From: Xestospongia muta
Lineage: Eukaryota > Porifera > Demospongiae > Haplosclerida > Petrosiidae
NCBI GenBank assembly: GCA_963693285.1
Contig: OY848919.1
Location: 8,985,461-9,049,460, forward strand
Direction of reading: 5' to 3'
DNA length: 64,000 nt
Part shown: positions 45,047 through 58,669 of the stretch, one piece after another
Position numbering within the stretch: the first letter of the stretch is position 1
Layout of the letters: every line of letters begins with the position of its first letter
Program-made: the position numbers and the translations under genes
Notes under the pieces: generated by a model
The model's database searches: none
What the model saw: the letters and a program-made list of their open reading frames with translations, nothing else
What the model was told of the DNA's origin: nothing

Positions 45047-48000
45047 ATGGATGAACAAGCTGAAGAAGCTAGAGAAACTGGCGATATTCAATTGGGTAAG
45101 TCACTTATGTCCATGTTAGATATACAGACGACGAGAATAGACATCCATTTCTACTTTTTGAGTTGTTACAAGTTATACTATTCTGGCGTTGTCGACCCTT
45201 GCTAAAAGAGGAACGATCTGTGTTATAGTCTCATAAGTCATGCCCACCCCCTATGATTGAACGAGAATAGATAGGATCTGGAGAGTTGTAATGGAACAAA
45301 TTGTTCTGCATGCATGAAATAGTATATGCTAATCAAATTGAAACACATAACAAAGGATGTATTTTGATGTAAATAACTCATTTATGGTCATATTATAAAA
45401 TGTTTATCTCAAGGTGTCAAGTGAGTGGCCCTAATACTAGTAGAGTTTTGCTCTTCTTTTTTTAGATAGTAAGCAGTATTTTTAGCTATTTCTTTAATTT
45501 CTCAAGTTCCATCTTCATTTAAAGCATTAGAATTTTAAGTACCATCCCTTGTTATTATAGAAGAAATTTCTTTATTACATTTCCCTTGAGCCTTTCTTGT
45601 CTGTCATTTAATAATAGCAGTTGGGTCTGTCTTTTAAGACTAGAGACAGACACATATAGCATATAGGACTCAAACAGCAAGAACGTGGATGTAGGTGGAG
45701 CATTATTAAACCTGGACATGCGAGTGAAAAATATCTTAAATAAAAAAGGCTGTTGTGACATTTGTTTCATGTACTAATGGTCTTTCTTAAAGACCATGTT
45801 TCCTCGTATCACATAGAGCTTTAAGAGCAGAGTTTCAAGAAGCTAAGGACTTTACTTGCCAATGTTGACTCAGGTGGAATAGTTTTAAGTAAACAAGAGG
45901 AGTTTGAGCTTGTACAGCATGTTTTTGGCCTGCAAGATATTGTATAAGTACTGTATGCATTTGTCCTCAGAGCCTTCCTCTCTTAGCAAATTGTTGACAA
46001 TGCCAGACTAATGTTATTGTGTCTAGACCTCACCTTTCTAAGCATAGTATGAAGAATTAGGAGTTTGGGAATGGAGTCTATCAAAATAGTATTATAATGA
46101 ATAGTAACTCGAAAGTAGAAATAGATGTCTACCTTTAACCTCTGTATCATTAAGTCCTGGTATATTCTTGTTTATGCTATGTCAGCCCCACCTAAATGAA
46201 ACATTTTAATTTGAGGGAGTGGGTGGCTATGCAAGATTGCTATGAGACTTTCACTGATTGAAATGCAATAAGACACCAGCTAATGTTTGATATTCAAAAG
46301 TTAGAAAGCATTATTCTTAGTAATAAGATCTTGTGTCAGATTCCACTAACAGATTGACTCTAGCACATTAATTGTTAGGTCTAGTTTACATGAGACTGCT
46401 ATAATTGTGCTACAGATAATAGTCCAAAGATAGACAAAGAGAAAGGTCTACAAGACATACAATAGAGTAGTAAATAATGCATGAAGGACCACAGAAAGTG
46501 CAATCTGGCTAGAAGCTATGATTGTTGCTTCATAATTCCTTTCTAGATACCTTTATCCTAAGAAAACCTCCTGACAAACATGAGTTACTCGAACTACTAG
46601 CTGATATTAATGACAAGTGGTATGTTATTGGCTCAGGGCTGAAAGTTGATAGGAGTGTTTTGAGTGGATTAACAGCAAGCCCACAAGACAATATGTACAA
46701 ACTTGATCAAGTAATTCAGACCTGGATAAACAGTACTGATCTTGTTACATGGGAGACAGTGCTTATTGCTTTCGAAAGACCAATCATTAACAATAGAAAC
46801 AAAGCCAGTAAAATACGTAAATTCTTGCTGGAAACTTATCAAGGCAAGTATTTGTATGCAACAGAGTTTACAATAACAATAAACTATATATTAATTTTTT
46901 TAGCCACTAATACTCAAGGAGGATCCAGTGATATGCGTGAATTAACAGGTAAAGATTGTGTATGTATGCTAGGAGAGTTTAAGGAAATAAAACAATCAAT
47001 GCTGTATAGTGGGAAACTTTGGCAAGGGCTTTCATGTGGTGATTTTTTTGTCAAACTAAAATCAGCCAATTACTCATGTTAGTGTTAATAAAAGCTATCA
47101 GATGTACTAGATCACCAAATTTTAGCCTGCAAAGCACTATTTTGGAAGCAATTACCTATAGCTTTTCCTCATAAATTAACACACTATTATACATATAATA
47201 GTTCTATAATAGTGTTGATGAGCCTATTATTACAGTGGCACATTGATGTTTTTACAGAGTTGACAGAAATAGGAAAAATGAAAGAATGCTATGAGCATAG
47301 GTTGTTAAAGTATGTTGATCACAATTATTGTCTAATTGCTCAAAGTAAAAGGCTAATTGAATTCATATCTATATGGTTATAGTGTAATTGTATTCATTGC
47401 TTTAGTTGTTGCACACAATTATTGATAAAATGATTAACAAAACAATTTATAGATGTGTATATAGTTAAACACATAGTCTAAAAAATTTATTTTAAATTTA
47501 TTGTTATTCACAAAAATATTAGCTTCTGCATCCTGCCGTCTTCAACCTGTATCTGATAATCAGCATCTGTGTATACCTCATAATGGTTAGTATGATCAAT
47601 GTATATTACTTGTTTACATAGTATGCATGTTTGGTAGATGAACTGTTTCATTTACTTAAGAGAATTGATGACACAGAGGATCTAGATCGAATAGCAGAGA
47701 GACTTCAGAGCTCTTTCTCTTTATTAGTGTCAGCAGTCAAAGATGCACTTATGTCTAAAAAACTGATTGATGTGAAAAGGCTTGTTAGGGAAAAATTAAC
47801 GCATAGTATTTATATCAAAGAAGAAGAAGGGATGAAAGAATATCTGCCAAAACTTGAGGAAATTCAAGACATGGATAGTCTCTTTGATGATTTTTTGCTT
47901 AAATACTATTTTATTAGCTATCTCAATTATGTCCTTTTAAAGGATATTGGTAAATTAACTGGCAATGAAACTATTGCCAGTCGGTTTGATGAATATGAGA

Positions 48001-50181
48001 AGGCATATGTCAAGCTTATTAGTAAGGCTACTTTCAAAAAACTTATGTCTGTCTTTCATCAATGTCCTAATCTCAAGCCAACAGCTCCCATTGGGTTACC
48101 AAAAGTTTTGTTTCATCTTAACGATTTTTGGCAAGATAGAACTATCTTGAACTGGATCACAACATTTTTCTCGGAGCTTTCTTGGTTTGAATGGTGCTTA
48201 CTTGTTGAATTAAGAAAAAAATGTATTGTGGTTACTTATGCCATATTTCCATCAGTTCTATGTGATGTTCTAGAATATCTCACATCTTCAGCTATTGAAG
48301 AAATGTTTGAGAAAATGGGAGTATGTATAGGATTACCAGAAAATGTATATCTATCTACAATAACTTGTCCAGGTGTGAGTGAAGGTATGCAGGATTATTG
48401 TTCTGGTTGCACATATATATTATAGGTGATTATGTAGTTTGAAACAAGTTTATGATGCAGAATCATATTAGAATCACTTGTTTTTATAGTGCATCTTTTA
48501 TTTCATTAATTTGTGTCATTGTTATGATTCCATAGATCAAACCCTTGCTAAAGTACCTTCATCTCAGAATGAATCAGGTATGAGTAGATATGACATGTTG
48601 TTCTATTGGGTATGATTGCTTGAAGCTTGTGAGTTGTGCAGTTTCATGGCTTCTGCTGACACTTCTGTCTTTAAACCAATGATAATTCAATCCCTTACAG
48701 TAACAGCAGTACTATTGAAACAATGTTAGGATGATTTTTACAATTATAATCTTGTTAATTATTATCATGTGATAACAAGTGTTTTTTTAGCCCACTTATA
48801 ATATAGTGATAAGCATTACTAATAACTAAAGAGTTAAATTGTTCTATCAATTTTCTTCATGATAGTACTAGTTAAACATTGATAAAATTGTAGTTAAAGA
48901 TCAGCTTTCTATTGAATCCTAAGAAGGCATTTTCCCCTAATAAATACTTTTTTGAGTAACTTTTTTTCCCTTTGTATCAGATGATAATGTCAGACCCCCT
49001 GGCTGTCACTATCAAGCTTATACCTTCTACAATAGAATGGATCTTCAAAAGTGGAATGTGAATTTTGTTGTGATTCAAGATTCCCTTTGTTCCAAAGTAA
49101 TGTAAACTAGACAACTAAACCATATTAGTGAACATATATTATTATTCATATTTAGTTTGTTTTGAATGTTCTAAAAACAACGTCTAATAAGTTTGGGATA
49201 GAACATTGCAACTTTAGATTTCAATTTACTGGAGAGAAGCCCAATGAAGAAACTGCACTAACACTATCAGGATTACCTGATGATGGTGTTATGATTAATG
49301 GTTGGAAAGTACAACCTTTACGTATCCCTCCTGTTGTAAGTGAACAATATAATGTTATGTATAATATACTATATGATACTACCACAGATTAACAAGAGAG
49401 ATATTGATGACTTTAATGAATTTAAAAGTTTCAATCCTCCTTATATTTCTGTGTTAGTACTTGCTGATCCAGACTCAAGTGATTTTAGAAAACAGCTACA
49501 ATATCCTTTAACTATTGAGGGTATTAAAGTGATAGATCAAAAATCATCTAACACTAGTCAACCTAAAATTGTTATTGATGTATCTACTCATACAGAAGAT
49601 CCAAGAAGTCTACAATCACCCTCAGGTAACAGTTACATAACATTTTAAATATAGATTCTAGAATCCTAGCTGTTGCATCCTGATAATGTGCTATTAATTG
49701 TTTCAAGGCTACTTTTTAATGGTCAACCTACTTATTATGTACCACTTAAAGAAGAGTTAAAATACTCTAAACATAATACACTAGTCATCATGTACCTCTC
49801 ATATTACATTGCATTTTTTTATTATTTTAATAATTAACATTACATTTTTAATTTGATATCCTATTTTCTGTAGATAATGCTACTCTTTTGAGCTGTGATA
49901 GGGCTAAGAAAGTTTTAGTTCGAAGTACTGACATTATTGTTGAATCAGGTATTGACCCTGCTGTTCTTGCAAGGAAGCTCTATGCAAAAGAAATCATGTC
50001 TGACAATGTTTATGATAGAGTGAGAGACAAGTCCTCTAGGGATACAAATGAGGAGCGTCTTGAAGCCATTCTCAGTGATCTTAGAAGTCGTGTCAAGGAT
50101 GATGCCAGTATCTTGATGACATTTGTGGATATTTTGAAAGTTGACTTAAATCGGCAAGACTTAGCTGATAAATTAATATAA
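45047..50181 (+). CDS. Gene D: Death / helical block / GIK module / CARD adaptor
   Basis: Exons 45047-45095, 46547-46843, 46904-46948, 47258-47313, 47523-47585, 47622-48384, 48536-48577, 48981-49096, 49156-49335, 49388-49625 and 49874-50181. They sum to 2157 bases, a 718-residue protein with no break. Domains: Death (about 17-115), small linkers, helical block (about 171-424), GIK module (about 439-616), CARD (617-718). With a Death and a CARD but no enzyme it has the shape of an adaptor, bridging Death-domain proteins such as A to CARD-domain proteins such as C; that is inference. Two junctions are weak: a GC donor after 46843 and a poor donor (TAT|GTTGAT) after 47313. The CARD ends LADKLI, shorter than relatives. 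Confidence 0.75.
45096..46546. other. First intron of gene D
   Basis: About 1.45 kb. Its second half (46040-46450) is the left part of the block duplicated at 5460-5880. No exon recognised. Confidence 0.5.
46547..46843 (+). CDS. Gene D: Death domain
   Basis: PPDKHELLELLADINDKWYVIG, KLDQVIQTWINSTDLVTWETVL and KIRKFLLETYQ. Leaves through a GC donor (CAAG|GCAAGT) in phase 1. This exon is missing from the decayed duplicate at 5.5-7.4 kb. Confidence 0.85.
47622..48384 (+). CDS. Gene D: large helical block exon
   Basis: About 254 residues. Motifs DSLFDDFLLKYYFISYL and FDEYEKAYVKLI resemble gene A exon 2; further Trp-rich helices follow (FWQDRTILNWI, ELSWFEW) and IVVTYAIFPSV. No membrane segment or active site. 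This lineage-restricted block accompanies Death and LRR domains; function unknown. The exon is entered in phase 0, unlike most, and left in phase 1. Confidence 0.7.
48536..48577 (+). CDS. Gene D: small linker exon
   Basis: Phase-1 exon of 42 bases (DQTLAKVPSSQNES) between the helical block and the GIK module. Confidence 0.55.
48981..49625 (+). CDS. Gene D: GIK module
   Basis: Exons 48981-49096, 49156-49335 and 49388-49625, phases 1-0-0-1. Exon 1: YTFYNRMDLQKWNVNFVV; exon 2: FQFTGEKP and NGWKVQPLRIP; exon 3: RDIDDFNEFKSFNPP, VLVLADPDSSD and YPLTIEGIK. The most divergent live copy, with the same exon plan as genes A and B. Confidence 0.7.
49874..50181 (+). CDS. Gene D: CARD
   Basis: DRAKKVLVRSTDIIVESGIDP, LARKLYAKEIMSDNVYDRVRD, ERLEAILSDLRSRVKDDAS and LMTFVDILKVDLNRQDLAD, then stop. 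Almost identical at DNA level to the broken CARD of gene B, so recently copied. Confidence 0.9.
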
Positions 50182-50285
50182 TTAAATCAAAATTTAAAAA
50201 AAGGTAAGCCGTGTTTTTTTAGTAAGTGATCATTTTTTTAAAATTAGGATATGTTTAGCAGTGGTATACGGAAACTGGATGTCGC

Positions 50286-50291
50286 AATAAA
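50286..50291 (+). terminator. Polyadenylation signal, gene D
   Basis: AATAAA about 105 bases after the stop, in the same context (CTGGATGTCGCAATAAACAC) as gene B. Confidence 0.65.
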
Positions 50292-52558
50292 CACTATATG
50301 TATATGTATACTGTTGTAGTACATGTATCATCTTGTTGAACTCCAAATAACTAGTGTTATATATATTTTTGTATATTATACTTTGTATTAGGAAAACAAT
50401 TGAACTTAAAATTCAGTAATTTTTGCTATAAGTTGATATGCATGAATATAAAACAAATTGATGGCACTTATGTACTGCACAATATTAAATGGTTAGTCTG
50501 GTTAATTCTTAATTACCAACAATGCTGTGTTGCATAATTCTGCTATGGACTTCATTAATGCATGTAGCTGTGCTAGCTCTAATATAGTCCAAATCCACTT
50601 TGATTACTGGTAGTTTGGCATCTTTTATATAAGTTTGTTATTGTGTTATACAGAAATTATTTCAATTCAGAGATATAGTGTGAGATCGAGTTGTTTATAG
50701 ACAGCTATGAAATGGAGTGAGTACTACCAACAGTGGATTGTGGAATAAAGAACAATGCCAATACATGCTTTGTTTAATGTCATCATGCATGGTTTGTGGT
50801 AAACTCCAAGACTGTCTTCTCTTTTAGAAAGTCATAGCATTGACTGTCAAGGTGCTTTACAAACTACTATACTTATTAGAGTGATAACAAATAGGACACT
50901 GTCCTCTGTTATATAATTAGAAAGATTTTCATTGAGAGCAGAAGTAAACCTATACATAATTCTTTAATAGCAGCTAATTTGTAAATATCTATAAGGGTAA
51001 GTAATTTAAATATTCAGTGTATCATTTTATAGAATTAATACTAGACAAGATTGAAGAGCAACAAGACGATATAGATGTATTAAATTATTAAGAATCTTGT
51101 ATGAACATACTAGGTAAATCAAATCCTGTCTCTATTAAATGCATTGCAGTCACAACATCACTTACGTCCAAAGAAAAAAATAGCTGGTTTGAAATTGATA
51201 TGATGAGTTAATTCTAAAAATGCACAAATTTAGCAATGTTTAACCCTTTGACAGGTAAAGACAGTAACTTTAGAAACTATTATTAACTAGCAAGCATATT
51301 CATTTTATTTTATAAAATTATGCCAAAAACAATGCTTTTATGTTAAGAAAAATCATGTCTTCTTCTTGGAGATCTGTTAAGACACTCTTGGATTTACATA
51401 GTAATCCTTTTATTTTAATTTTGGAAGGAAAATGTCTCATGTCAACAATGTCAATCAACAAATGAACAGAATAAGTATTCTAGAAACTATATGATAAATA
51501 TTTTATTCCTCCACTAAATATATGGATAAGCATGATGGCAATTAATTATTTTGTAATCTTGTACAAAAGATTATGTTTGCAAAGTTAAAGGAAGTGGAGG
51601 TTCAATAAAAGTAGTTTTGAATAATGATTATGTAGAGGCTATGAAACATGATCTACACATGTTTTCACAAGAATGAATTTTTCCAATAATAGAACATGTT
51701 CATTTAATAACAAGGTTTGGCAGCATTGCCTTTATCTAATAATTTTAGGTTTGTTTTAGAATATAATTGTATACTTATGTCTATATTAATGCTAATGATA
51801 CTGAAAATGATAAATTAAGAGAGATGGTTACAAAAATAACACACACACACATAATATATACATCTACCTTGTAAAGAGATTGGATGTTTTATCACATATT
51901 TATTTCTTTATCATTTCCCTTATGTTTAAAAGGCATCAACACATTGTCTATAATTGGAAGAAAAAGGTATCAACATTATTGAATTCATATTGTTGTGTAT
52001 ACCAGTATATCTAATAATTTTAAGTAATAGCATTACTAATACTACACAATATAGGTTCTAATGTATGGTATCAACCAATTTTGGATCATTCCTGTGTATT
52101 AAGGAGTGAGTGTATTGGTCTAATGTTAATAGCAGGAAAGACTAGTAACTTAGTTACTGTAACTAGCAAGGATCACTACATTCTGAGGACAGGAAGTCAA
52201 GTGCACTATTGAACTTTGAACATTTCCTACAAATCTGTTTAGTTCATGATTTAGTGATGGTTTTGTTCATATTTGGGCTATAGGTTTAAATTGATGAACA
52301 AAAACTAATGAATTGTTCAGATGCAGAGTATGTTTTTGATAAATGTAAGATCAATACTGAGTCAACTTTAATTATGATGTCTCTTTCTCTTTGAAGATGT
52401 TACAATAAAGTTAAAAATGATCTACAAATAATTATAAATCACAATGAGACCAAAGTAGGTTATCTATCATTACTGTGGTATTGTCATATTTCTTATCTCT
52501 GAAACTCACTCCTGTTAATAATTTAATTAATAAATAATATTTAATTAACAATTAAGAA

Positions 52559-52582
52559 ATATATATATATATATATATATAT
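52559..52582. repeat. (AT)n microsatellite
   Basis: Pure AT dinucleotide run. Confidence 0.9.
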
Positions 52583-55500
52583 CATAAGTAAAATCTTCTG
52601 AGACCATACAATTGAGGGTCAGAAAGTTGAGTTTAATAATACTCAACAAATAGATTTTTGTTTACTATATGTAGATCAGGAAAGCCTGTTATCCTAGCCT
52701 TTGTAGCAAAATATCAAATTCATGACTGCAAAACAATCACAAATTTTCTCTGAATATACTTGCCTCCTGAACTAAACTCCTCCCACCTATATTATTAGCA
52801 TTGGATTTCAATGTCAGATGGATCACATCATCACTAAACAATCTATAGAAGTTACCTTATAAAGAAAAAATATCACATGGACATAGTTAATAGTTCAGAT
52901 TGTACTTACATTTAATATAATAAATTTATATATTCGTGTCTTGGGCTGGAACATAAAGTAAGAAGAAAAAAATCATCAGTCTTCAGATATAAAGTTATAA
53001 TAATGATATAAAGATGAATCTAAAAATTATCACAGTGTCTTTATAGTATGTTCTACATGTACACAGACTGACATTGAAAGTGAAAGTACCAAATTGTATT
53101 TGTATAATGTTGTCATTTAAATATCATTATTAATTATCTACTGAATTCACAAATTTTAAAACATTCTGACTTAAAGCATATTAATTTTAATTTTTTTATT
53201 AAGACATGTCAACATAACATAGTTTTATTTGTGAAATAAAACTTTAACATGCACAAGTTATAGCAATCATTCCAGTACTTACTAAATTTGCTAAAATGAG
53301 TATATCTAAGAATAGTAAGCTTAAGGTAGTAAAGGTTTACCTATTAATGTTGACTCCTCCTCCTTAGTATAGAGTATATTACCATTATCATGAATATCAG
53401 TATTCAGAGAGAGTCAAATTTAGTTGGCACAAACAAAATAGAGTAACATATCAAAATTCTGGTTATAGTTTAAGGAGATGTATTTATATTCAATCCGAAG
53501 GTGATACCTACAAGTATAATAAAATATTTATTTAATAAAATGATATTTTTTGTTAGTGACTATATAAACATAACTTAAAATTAGTAAGCCACTACTAAAT
53601 TAAAATTTGTAATGTGATTGGTCAGTTACAGGTTATTCTTGTAAATGACATATGTTTTCTTGTTTGTTTTCACGTTTATGTTCATTATCATAATAAATAA
53701 TATTACATTGGATTACTATTAATAAACTATTATTAATAAATGTGAATAGAACAACCTCTTTCATTATTCTGAAAGAATTACAACATGTTAAAACTGAGTT
53801 AGCACTGTGAACCGGTTGAAAACTTCACTTTGTTTCTTAAGTCTCAAAGCATAATACTTAAATACTCATTCATTGCAAAGAAGAAATGTGAAACCAGCAG
53901 TAACAGTTGTTTTATGCTTGACTATTACAACAAACAATTTCTTCTCCATTGATCTTGTCTAGCTCAAGGCATGGGTATAATTTATCTCTTTGTGTTTAGG
54001 TGATTCTAGCAATCAGTGTATAGAATATTCCAGTAAAGTGGTTTGAATTGTGGGAAGACAGGCAACACTAACCACTGATCCTTCTCTCTTACAACAAACT
54101 GATAAGAACTGTTTTCCAGGCTTTTTATTTCGCCAATATTCAGTGTAGTGTGAGAATAGTGTGACATTACTGAGGTGGACCATTGATGCTAATGTTCAAT
54201 ATCTGGGAGGTAACTGTCATCTACCATTGTTTCTGTTCTCAATGGTTGTACTCATTTTACTTATTTTTCCATATACACTTTCTATCTTCTTAATATACCA
54301 TTATTTGAAGCACCTCTTTGAAGTACACGTGTTGCCTCTATATAAAACCTTTCTTTGATAGATATGGAGATCCATGTAAGGATAAGTCTTGTCTTTGCAC
54401 TGAATGTTTGTCACTAGTTCATGTTGTCTTAGCATTGGTTGTGTCTCTAGATACTGAGGCAACTGTAGATTTGGATGTGTTAGCATGTATATTAAATTTT
54501 ATTACCTCCAGAATTATGTGTCAACATATTTCTTTGTTTTGTCTGGAGTTCTCATTCATTTTTAACATTATGTTTATGACTTCTATGAATGCACAAAACA
54601 CAAAAATGTCAAAAAGCAATTGTTAAATATTGTTTTAGTAACATCTGCAGTATATATATTATCGTATCTAGGATCATTTGTTAAAATTTCATTGACAACA
54701 ACAAATCACAAAAGTCAAGAAGAAATTAAAACCTCTATAAACTTCTAAATTTGATGATATGCAACTTCCTCAATTGCGTCCAAGATATCCTGTTGATGTG
54801 TGTAAAACAATTTCAGTGTTGATGGTGTCAGTAAAATTGAGTCAAGAATCCCTACTATTCAATGATGACAATTGATAACATTTGACTTTTATCACAGCAT
54901 AGTGACTATGTGTCATTTGTATTTAACATGTCATATAAAGTATATAACAACAGTAGCTTAGTGAGTATTTTGAGCTAAATTCTTGTGTGTTTACTTGTAT
55001 ATATTTTAAGTCAATTGCTACTGTTCTCAAAATTTTGTATCGGATTTTAAAACAATATTATTATAATAATACCCTTTGTCACATGCACATATACATATCA
55101 ATCAATGAGCTTCATAAAACCTTTTATTGATTTCACTACATATGATTATATACTTTCATACATAAATAGGTATGAGCATAAATGTAAGCCTTTCACTCCA
55201 GTTTACTGTTTTTAAGGATCATATATATATCTCTAGGTTTCCAACTATACTCTCTGCTCAAGGTCTGTATTTTATTGTTCTTTCAGTCACATTTAACACA
55301 GTGCATCTCAACTTAGTTTGAGTTGTAAGGTCTGGTTGACCATATAACGGTCAAGTCATTGATGATTTAGCCAGATTTAGTACCTCCCTTGGAAGAACCA
55401 CAACCCTTTAGTTAGGTTACTATATAAGAGTGGTAAAATAGTTGCCATGGAATATAGTATCGTGTGGCTTACATTAACCTACTGTAACTTATGGAAACCT

Positions 55501-55885
55501 ACTCTAACCCATAGTAACCTATTTTCCCTTTAGTTGACTCTTGCCCTTTGGGCAGACACCCTTGATAAAATCAATAATCATCATAAAGCTTGAGTTGTAA
55601 TCTCATACCTGATAATAGTATTTCCCTTATTTTGAAGCTGTCACAGTGCTGTTATATCTGGATTCTGTACTTATATTATATGCATAAATACATATCTCAG
55701 AAAGTATCTAATTCATCATTTATTATTGGAGTAACATCAGGATAGAAGCAATAGATTGATTTTGTCGAAACAATAGACACTACTGATGAAGTGGAGGAAA
55801 CAACAAGTAGCCACACTGGAGAAAAGTTACAATTCAAAAGTGGACAAGAGGATGTCGTTCTGTGTAAATCAAGATGCATGGATTC

Positions 55886-55886
55886 A

Positions 55887-55917
<31 letters not shown>
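55886..55917. repeat. (CA)n microsatellite
   Basis: Pure CA dinucleotide run of about 15 units. Confidence 0.95.
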
Positions 55918-55920
<3 letters not shown>

Positions 55921-57929
55921 CTATAACAGTCTATAACCTACTGTAACATATCAATCACTGTTAATAATTTATTGTTGTTTTGACAAACACCATTTGTGTG
56001 GGTAATGAGATTCAAACAATAGTTACACAGATTAATTGGCAATGATGGATAATTATGCTGAATTGACAAATTGGTACATTACAACAACAAACATTGTGAC
56101 TCTCAACTAGAACATATGTGATTGCAGTTTCATACATCTGCAAATGGTTTGTTTAGCAAATTTGCTGCTAATATAACAACCCCTTTTTCCTTGATTTCAA
56201 AAACTATTTTTTTAAATTAGAGCAAAAGACTTGTCAAATTACAAAAAGCTCAACATAATAACAACAAAGTATTGAAAAATTATATGAAAAATTATCAAGA
56301 AAAACTACTAAACATGTTTTCAAGCAGCAGGTTTCATAGTTAAATATTCATCATGTTGTCATCCATCTATGAATTGTATTGGTGATCCAGCCCAGAAACA
56401 TGTGTTCCACTTGAAACTGACTTGTAGAAGTCTTTGTAACCTTGTGTTGAAGAAAACTTAAGACATCATTTTTAGGATGATACACCATATTAAAGATATG
56501 GCAGAAATGGCATTACTGCATCGCATCAGTAGACTTTCTTAACTGTTATGAAATATTGGTTTAATGGCTTATCTTCTGCATGTGTATTATCATCCATAAA
56601 TATCACAATGTGTGGTTGATTATTGTCACAGTCTGTAGCCTCTGATGGGGAGTTCTATGCTGTGTTCATGGAGATAAAAATGGACAAGCAAAAACATGAG
56701 AAGCACAGAAACAGCAGAAATAATGATGGAAAATCACTGTCAGAAGACAACCTTCTATTTACTCAAGAAGGCTGAAAATTGAACTTGTACAACTTAGAAT
56801 GAGCAATCACACACTACTTCATTAATAATGGCATTGAATTCATTGAACATACATGTCTAGAATCATCATAGTAGATGAAACATTTAATAAAATCATAAAT
56901 CATTGTAGTTGAATAAAAGAAAACTTATGAATGTCAAAAAATAATTGAAGCAAAGTTCAGAGAATGAAGACGTGAAGAGAACCAATCAATTATGCTTACA
57001 ACTATTGACTAAATGCATTCCAGGGTTATAACTAAGTGCTTTTTGAATCAAATTGTTGACACACAGAGTGAATACATGGTAGATGAGGATAGTAATAAGC
57101 ATTACCAAACTGTGACTGAGGACTTGGATGGCCTGGAGTTAAGAATGTCCTCCACTCTCAATGCATGATACATAGATCATCTGGAAGATTTTCTGGCTTC
57201 TTGTAGTGTTAGCAGTTCTTCACATGTATTTGAATTGAATATTGTGTTTGCTCAAAAAATTGTAAATGCCACACATTTCTGATACAATTTATTTTGGATT
57301 CATTTAACACATTTTTAAAAATTAATTGATTTCTGCCATTTAACTGTTTCACTGTTTCCATGTTACTTCCATTTCTCCTTGCACTAATGAAACAGCTATT
57401 AAACATTCTTAATTATAACAAAGTTTCTTACAGGACTGACAAATTAACATTGTAAAAAATTGGCTCTACTTTCATATAGTTTAGTCTGCAATGATGATGT
57501 GGAATTAGATAAAAGGACATACTAAAGCTACAAGATCCAATTCTACATGATGAATATATCAGTTGTCTCTATACTAATAACATGCTTTATAGATATACAC
57601 TAACCAATTATATTCATATTTATACATATATGCATAATTATACGTTCTTACCAGGTAAATGCAAATCAATTGACTTCAAAACTCAGTAAAACTTTACAAG
57701 AAAGGTGCCTCCAATTTAGTTTGCTGGATTATCTTTGGATTTCAAACTTTTTTGTGTGTTTCCTTGTTAATGGACTTATTTCCAATATTTCTTCCCAATT
57801 CTGTAAATATTTTAAAAAGTATTGAAATCAAATTAAAGTTACCACATAAACATAAATAATACCTGTACTACAACCAAAAACATACAATATAGGTTAGTGA
57901 AGTCCACAGTACTTGTTCTCCTCTGTCTT

Positions 57930-58110
57930 CATTATCTCTTTATCCGTTCTAACTGACTAGAAGATGATGAGTGTGTAGGTGGTTATTGTAATGTGTGAGC
58001 ATATGAAATAAGTGGATGTAAACCCTAATAAGGGTTTGAAGTAGAATGGAGGACAGAGAGGGATTTTATGAGAGGATGTTGGTGTGGTCTACAGAGAGAT
58101 AGTATTAAGT
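57930..58110. repeat. Left copy of a repeat bracketing gene C
   Basis: Contains TGAGTGTGTAGGTGGTTATTG, ATAAGTGGATGTAAACCCTA and AGAATGGAGGACAGAGAG, recurring at 63870-64000 with small differences. Confidence 0.65.
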
Positions 58111-58669
58111 ATTAACATTTCAATCAGTATATATTACCACATATCATAGTTAATATTAAGAGATATTATGTACTACTCTAGTATGTAGTACACAATATAT
58201 GAAATACTTAATATCCAAAAGTGGTAGTTTTGGATCCACTAGCCCCTTCTCCTCCTCATCTCTATAATGTTTATCAGGATTTGGAGCACTAGTTTTGTCT
58301 TTATATACATATAATAACTAGTAATATAACTAGTGACCACTACCTGTGATGTGTATTGTTTAAAGACAAAACCATTGATGTTAAACCTCATGATTACACA
58401 GAGAGTCAATTATTTGAGTACTTGGTTCAATATTATTGTTAATGTCTGATAATAGTTATATTCTGTACATGTTTCTTTCCTACAGTAAGTGATAATATAC
58501 TGTAGTATACATATATAGTACTACTATCTCACAGCAATACTGACAAACACAGGTAGTGTACCCAGTAGATGTTGTATGAAGTGACTCTCCTCTGTTGTAT
58601 TCATGTATCATTGTTGAATTTCACATAACTACTGAGCTATATTATATCACTTTATATATATACTGTGTA

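Larger units (their letters stand above)
50300..57899. other. Long interval without a recognised gene
   Basis: AT-rich with dense stops in all six frames. A block at 50325-50415 repeats gene C 5' flank material. Apart from microsatellites at 52559 and 55886 nothing is recognisable; frames at 54161-54626 and 57209-57406 show no motifs. Confidence 0.45.

Noticed and set aside
46949..47082. Open frame continuing past the small gene D exon (KDCVCMLGEFKEIKQ)
   Set aside because: A good donor (ACAG|GTAAAG) precedes it and the duplicated copy at about 6145 has stops, although the DNA is conserved; treated as intron.
54161..54626. Two short ORFs on the plus strand
   Set aside because: Hydrophobic, low-complexity and without splice context or similarity to anything recognised.
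55697..55912. Minus-strand frame starting in a CA/GT repeat
   Set aside because: Its start is simply the translated microsatellite.
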